From: Acetobacteraceae bacterium
GTDB lineage: Bacteria > Pseudomonadota > Alphaproteobacteria > Acetobacterales > Acetobacteraceae
NCBI GenBank assembly: GCA_030039695.1
Contig: JASHVB010000778.1
Location: forward strand, 1-5,335
Direction: 5' to 3'
Length of the DNA stretch: 5,335 bases
Of this stretch, positions 4,188 to 5,335 are shown piece by piece. Made by a program: the position numbers and the translations under genes. Below the pieces are notes generated by a model. That model did no database searches and was not told the DNA's origin. It worked only from the letters and a program-made list of their open reading frames with translations. How positions within the stretch are numbered: the first letter of the stretch is position 1; each line of letters starts with the position of its first letter.

Positions 4188-5335
4188 ATGCCACGCCAGC
4201 TCATTCCGAACAGGACCGACTTCATACCAGGCAAAGGCACGATTATCCGTGTTCGTGTCCTCCTCGGCGGTACGGTGCAGGGTGTGGGCTTCCGGCCATT
4301 CGTGCATCGCCGGGCCACCGCACTTGGGCTCGCCGGATGGGTCGGTAATTCAGCCGCCGGCGTGACCATTGAGGCAGAAGGCGACCTGCATCGCGTAGAT
4401 GCGCTGCTTGCGGAATTGCGTGCATCGCCACCGGCAAACGCTGCTATCGCCGCCATGGAGACCTGCGAGATCTGTCCCCGCGGTGACAAAGGATTTGCGA
4501 TTCGCGCCAGCCACACAGAAGGGGCGCCTGTCGCCCATGTGCTGCCCGATCTGGCGACCTGCGACGAATGCCTGCGCGAAATGTTCAACCCCGCCGACCG
4601 CCGCTACCTCTATCCCTTCATCAACTGCACGCAATGCGGACCGCGTTACAGCATCATTGAGGCGATTCCTTACGACCGCGCGCGTACGTCGATGCGGCAC
4701 TTCCGCATGTGCGCGGCTTGCCAAGCCGAGTATGACGATCCGGCAAATCGCCGGTTCCACGCCGAACCGAACGCCTGTCCGGCCTGTGGCCCGCGACTGT
4801 CACTGTGTGATGGTGCGAGCCAAGTTTTGGCAAGCGGCTACGACGCGATCTCTGCCGCTGCGGCGGCCGTGCGTGCCGGCCGCATCGTCGCGGCCAAGGG
4901 CATCGGTGGTTTCCACCTGATTGCCGACGCGCGTGACAGCCTCATCGTTCAGCGTCTGCGCGAACGCAAGCGCCGCGAGGAAAAGCCGTTCGCCGTCATG
5001 GTCACCAGTCTGGCAGAGGCGCAGCAATGCTGTCGCGTCACGCCGGAAGAAGCGGTGCTGCTGAGCAGTCCGGTGCGGCCGATCGTCCTGCTGCGGCGTG
5101 CGGGTGGCATCGTCTGCGAGGCCGTCGCGCCTGGCAACGCATCACTTGGCGTGATGCTGCCCTATGCGCCGCTGCACCATCTGCTGCTGCGAGAACTGGG
5201 ATTTCCCGTCGTAGCGACCAGCGGCAATATCAGTGACGAACCAATCGCCATCGACGGGCCGGACGCGCTCGCGCGGCTTGGGCACATCGCGGATCTGTTC
5301 CTTATGCACGACCGGCCGATCGTCCGCGCTGTCGA
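4188..5335 (+). CDS. hypF: HypF, carbamoyltransferase for [NiFe]-hydrogenase maturation (5' part, cut by window end)
   Basis: HypF uses carbamoyl phosphate and ATP to make the thiocarbamate on HypE from which the cyanide ligands of the [NiFe] site are formed in the cytoplasm. Three of its domains are visible. An acylphosphatase domain spans residues about 19-105, with GGTVQGVGFRPFV and catalytic R36 and N54. A double zinc-finger region has C125/C128, C147/C150, C175/C178 and C197/C200, with the family spacing C-x2-C-x18-C-x2-C-x24-C-x2-C-x18-C-x2-C and the INCTQCGPRYSI block. A YrdC-like domain follows from about 215, with KGIGGFHL (237), KPFAVM (266) and TSGNISDEP (344). The frame is open for 382 codons to the window edge; full HypF is roughly 750 residues, so the Kae1-like domain is outside. 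In-frame ATGs at 4176 and 4182 are alternative starts; GGGA lies six bases before 4188. Other hyp genes probably follow. The tRNA-integrated element lies immediately upstream and no clear promoter is visible. Confidence 0.95.
   Translation, partial: MPRQLIPNRTDFIPGKGTIIRVRVLLGGTVQGVGFRPFVHRRATALGLAGWVGNSAAGVTIEAEGDLHRVDALLAELRASPPANAAIAAMETCEICPRGDKGFAIRASHTEGAPVAHVLPDLATCDECLREMFNPADRRYLYPFINCTQCGPRYSIIEAIPYDRARTSMRHFRMCAACQAEYDDPANRRFHAEPNACPACGPRLSLCDGASQVLASGYDAISAAAAAVRAGRIVAAKGIGGFHLIADARDSLIVQRLRERKRREEKPFAVMVTSLAEAQQCCRVTPEEAVLLSSPVRPIVLLRRAGGIVCEAVAPGNASLGVMLPYAPLHHLLLRELGFPVVATSGNISDEPIAIDGPDALARLGHIADLFLMHDRPIVRAV

Noticed and set aside
4073..4588. 171-codon minus-strand frame over attR and the start of hypF
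   Set aside because: It is antisense to hypF, whose conserved domains and cysteine spacing fix the coding strand. Part of it translates the tRNA fragment.
4399..4920. 173-codon plus-strand frame inside hypF
   Set aside because: It is an out-of-frame shadow of hypF. The true frame carries the CxxC pairs and YrdC motifs.

Overview
The window looks like a GC-rich proteobacterial chromosome. An alphaproteobacterium is my best guess, from the style of the histidine-kinase relic, the GIY-YIG protein and the HypF protein, but the assignment is not firm. It carries a small integrated element, bounded by a 42-bp direct repeat, between a tRNA-Thr gene and the hydrogenase-maturation gene hypF.

Layout. 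(1) Positions 1-600 hold the decayed C-terminal half of a sensor histidine kinase. Its remnants lie in three frames and its ATP-binding motifs are damaged. (2) Positions 611-732 hold a well-formed tRNA-Thr(CGT) with a plausible promoter. (3) Positions 690-4108 are the element. The last 42 nt of the tRNA (anticodon loop to CC of the 3' end, 690-731) recur exactly at 4109-4150. This is the attL/attR arrangement left when a tyrosine recombinase inserts an element into a tRNA 3' half. The unit is 3,419 bp long. (4) From about 4188 to the window end is the N-terminal half of hypF, cut by the window edge.

Inside the element I recognise only one family, a GIY-YIG-type nuclease-like protein (3543-3986, minus). 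The best-supported other genes are a charged 64-aa protein (1950-2144, minus, good ribosome binding site and terminator) and a divergent 133-aa helical, probably coiled-coil protein (2457-2858, plus, good ribosome binding site and strong UUCG-loop terminator). A 55-aa membrane peptide (1707-1874) and an 83-aa ORF (1398-1649) are possible genes. Other stretches hold only weak or ambiguous ORFs, palindromes and a 9-codon piece resembling the NNAG segment of short-chain dehydrogenases. I find no integrase, excisionase, relaxase, replication protein or capsid gene. The element is therefore either a decayed remnant or a minimal unit mobilised in trans.

How the parts relate. Before insertion the tRNA 3' end would have lain only some 40 bp upstream of hypF. 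The insertion kept the tRNA functional by supplying a replacement 3' half, but it separated hypF from any transcript entering from the tRNA side.
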